Source: Planctomycetaceae bacterium (GTDB lineage: Bacteria; Planctomycetota; UBA1135; GCA-002686595). Taken from it: a DNA stretch of 15,793 nt. The stretch spans positions 1 to 15,793 of the forward strand of contig JABWBL010000019.1 in assembly GCA_013360535.1 (NCBI GenBank), written 5' to 3'. Position numbers and translations under genes: made by a program. Under the pieces are notes generated by a model. It saw nothing but the letters and a program-made list of their open reading frames with translations, ran no database searches and was not told the origin of the DNA. Positions 14,280 to 15,793 of this stretch are shown here, piece by piece (within the stretch, counting starts at the first letter, position 1; every line of letters starts with the position of its first letter).

Positions 14280-14395
14280 CGGACGGGTGGAGGCCTGACC
14301 TGAAGAGGACTCCGAGATCAGCAGCGATCCGAGGGACGCGTGCGAACTTCCCCAACCCCTGGGAGGCGTCAGCGGCCCCGCCCCGCGAGGTGCGC

Positions 14396-15793
14396 TCAGG
14401 AGCCGGTCGGGCCGAGGTCGGTGCCGGCGGGGGCGCTGAGCAGGACGATCTCGCCTTCGCTCAGGCCCTCGAGCACCTGCACGACCTGTTCGTTGTAGCG
14501 GCCGGTGCGGACGGTGCGACGTTCGGTGCGGTTGCGGGAGCGCACGAAGACGATGCTCTCGTCGCCCTTGCTGTGCACGGCTTGCAGCGGGATGTGGAGC
14601 GTGTCGGGCAACTCTTCGATCAGGATCTCGACCAGGCACGACATGCCGGGGCGCAGGCCGGTGGTGTCGGAGTCGATGGCGACGTCGGTGCGGTAGAGGC
14701 GCGTGTTCGGATTGGCCCACCACGAATTCTGGTCGGGGAGCACGGCGAGGTAGGTGACCTTGCCGGCGAGCTGGCGGCTGGGCAGGGCGTCGCTGCGCAG
14801 CGTACAGCTGAGCCCGAGCTCGACTTGCTTGACGACCGACTCGTGCAGCTTGGCCTGCGCGATCATGCCGGCGGTGCTGGGGATCGAGAGGATCTCCTCG
14901 CGCTCGCGCACTCCGGCGCCCTCCTGGATCGGCGGCTCGTCGCTGTCGCGTTGCGCGTAGACGATCATGCCGGCGCGCGGCGCGCGCAGCTTGGCCTTGG
15001 CGACCTGCTCCTCGAGCTTGGTGCGCTTCTCGCGTTCGAGGCCGAGCTCCGCCTCGCTCGAGCGCAGGTCGGCGGCGAAGTCGACGAGCCGCGCCTTGGC
15101 CTGCAGCTCGACGCGCTCGAGCTCGCGGCGCGCCTCCTCGACCGCGGAACTCAGCTGATCCTGCTTGCGCGGCAGCTCGAAGCGCTCGAGCAGGTCGAGG
15201 TCGAGCGTGGCCTGTTCGAGCACGACCTGCGCGCGGTGCTGCGCGATGCGATCGGACTCGAGCTCCGAGTTGGTCAGGAAACCCTTCTCGGCGAGCTCGT
15301 TCGACCACGTCAGCCGCGTCATGGCGCGCGCCTCTTCCTCCTTCGCGAGGTCGATCGCCTGTTGCGCCTTCTGGCGCAGCGACGCCCGGTCGCCTTCCTC
15401 GAAGCGCCGCAGGTCCTGCTCGGCGAACTTGAGCTTCTGCTGAGCCGCCGCGATGTCGCTGCGGTTCTGGCTCTCCTGGATCTCGTGGTTCTGCCGCGAC
15501 TTCACGAAGGCCGCCTCGGCGTTGTTGACCGAGATCGTCTGCTGCAGCAGTCGCTCGACGAGCGCGCTCGCGTCGAGCTCGCACACCAACTGCCCTTCCT
15601 CCACCCACGTGCCCTCCGGCACGAGCATCAGGATCGTCGTGCGCCCCTCGAGGCCGCAGCGCAGCGCGGTGCTCTCCGCCGCCTTCAGGTTGCCGCGCGC
15701 GACCACCGCGATGCGCAGCGGTCCTCGCACCACCGGAGCGCCCTCGATGCGCGTCGGCTGCTCGCCCTCGAACCAACCCGCCGCGCGCGCGCC
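14396..15793 (-). CDS. HlyD/MacA-type periplasmic efflux adaptor, 5' end outside the window
   Basis: The frame is open to base 15793 and the text before the GTG at 15733 (AGWFEGEQPTRIEGAP) fits an adaptor N-terminus, so the gene is cut by the window edge; 465 residues are visible. In visible numbering, a first lipoyl half (LVPEGTWVEEGQLVCELD) lies at 57-74. A long coiled-coil hairpin, rich in Gln, Glu, Ala and Arg, spans about 80-265. The second lipoyl half (KAKLRAPRAGMIVYAQRDSD) follows, then a beta-barrel region and a membrane-proximal domain with GLRPGMSCLVEI (379-390) and LEGLSEGEIVLLSAP near the end. Such adaptors bridge an inner-membrane ABC or RND pump to the outer membrane. No pump gene is in the window; it should lie upstream on the reverse strand. 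Paralogue D lies downstream across a 289-base gap and is probably not in the same operon. Confidence 0.9.
   Translation of the reverse strand, partial: GARAAGWFEGEQPTRIEGAPVVRGPLRIAVVARGNLKAAESTALRCGLEGRTTILMLVPEGTWVEEGQLVCELDASALVERLLQQTISVNNAEAAFVKSRQNHEIQESQNRSDIAAAQQKLKFAEQDLRRFEEGDRASLRQKAQQAIDLAKEEEARAMTRLTWSNELAEKGFLTNSELESDRIAQHRAQVVLEQATLDLDLLERFELPRKQDQLSSAVEEARRELERVELQAKARLVDFAADLRSSEAELGLEREKRTKLEEQVAKAKLRAPRAGMIVYAQRDSDEPPIQEGAGVREREEILSIPSTAGMIAQAKLHESVVKQVELGLSCTLRSDALPSRQLAGKVTYLAVLPDQNSWWANPNTRLYRTDVAIDSDTTGLRPGMSCLVEILIEELPDTLHIPLQAVHSKGDESIVFVRSRNRTERRTVRTGRYNEQVVQVLEGLSEGEIVLLSAPAGTDLGPTGS

Larger units (their letters stand above)
14107..14395. other. 289-base gap upstream of paralogue D: promoter region with palindrome
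   Basis: This non-coding stretch separates the adaptor gene's stop from paralogue D's start, both on the reverse strand, so D's promoter should be here. It holds a small inverted repeat next to D (GAGCT-ACGC-AGCTC, 14141-14154), the 44-base palindrome with its 25-base tandem repeats (listed separately), and a G/C-rich stretch (14341-14395) without recognisable signals. No -10/-35 pair was identified. Confidence 0.5.

Noticed and set aside
14107..14355. N-terminal extension of paralogue D to 14355
   Set aside because: It runs through the palindrome and repeats, is low-complexity and has no match in paralogue C.
14094..15776. 560-residue reverse open frame overlapping the adaptor gene in another frame
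   Set aside because: Arg/Gly/Ala-rich shadow; the adjacent frame encodes a clear adaptor with lipoyl halves and coiled coil.

Overview
The window is a very GC-rich bacterial chromosomal segment with strong G/C preference at third codon positions, which is why long open shadow frames lie opposite most genes. The gene content points to Planctomycetota, probably one of the poorly cultured deep-branching marine or freshwater lineages. The clues are an RCC1-repeat protein and a secreted beta-helix protein that both end in C-terminal domains I associate with that phylum, a TlpA-type thioredoxin with a large lineage-specific N-terminal region, and many proteins of unknown family. This placement is an inference from protein style; there is no rRNA or other marker gene.

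Layout. Bases 1-1509 (+) are the 3' part of an RCC1-like propeller gene with an exact 123-base repeat period. A TlpA-like thioredoxin (1517-2920, -) converges on it and lies downstream of a CPA2/CHX-type cation:proton antiporter (2970-4229, -). A small lipoprotein gene (4472-4849, +) meets an OprB-type porin gene (4850-6079, -) stop codon to stop codon. Next is a tight forward cluster of four unknown genes: two diverged tandem paralogues (6287-7303 and 7346-8419), a small multi-pass membrane protein (8439-8867) and a membrane-anchored protein (8864-9550) joined to it by a GTGA overlap. A secreted beta-helix protein (9676-10926, +) follows and ends at a strong hairpin.

Bases 11029-14106 hold two reverse-strand paralogues that resemble the DUF7309/DUF6930 families. 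They flank a forward gene for a bacterial homologue of the CaMKII association (hub) domain. The right end is the 3' part of an HlyD/MacA-type efflux adaptor gene (14396-15793, -) that runs off the window. The gap between the adaptor and the second DUF gene contains a 44-base near-perfect palindrome overlapping a degenerate 25-base tandem repeat, possibly the remnant of an insertion-sequence end.

How the genes may work together. Most of the window is cell-envelope and transport function: porin, antiporter, periplasmic thioredoxin, adaptor, lipoprotein and secreted beta-structured proteins. The two parts with unexplained organisation are the four-gene cluster at 6287-9550 and the DUF - CaMKII hub - DUF neighbourhood at 11029-14106. 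No tRNA, rRNA, CRISPR array or intact transposase was seen.
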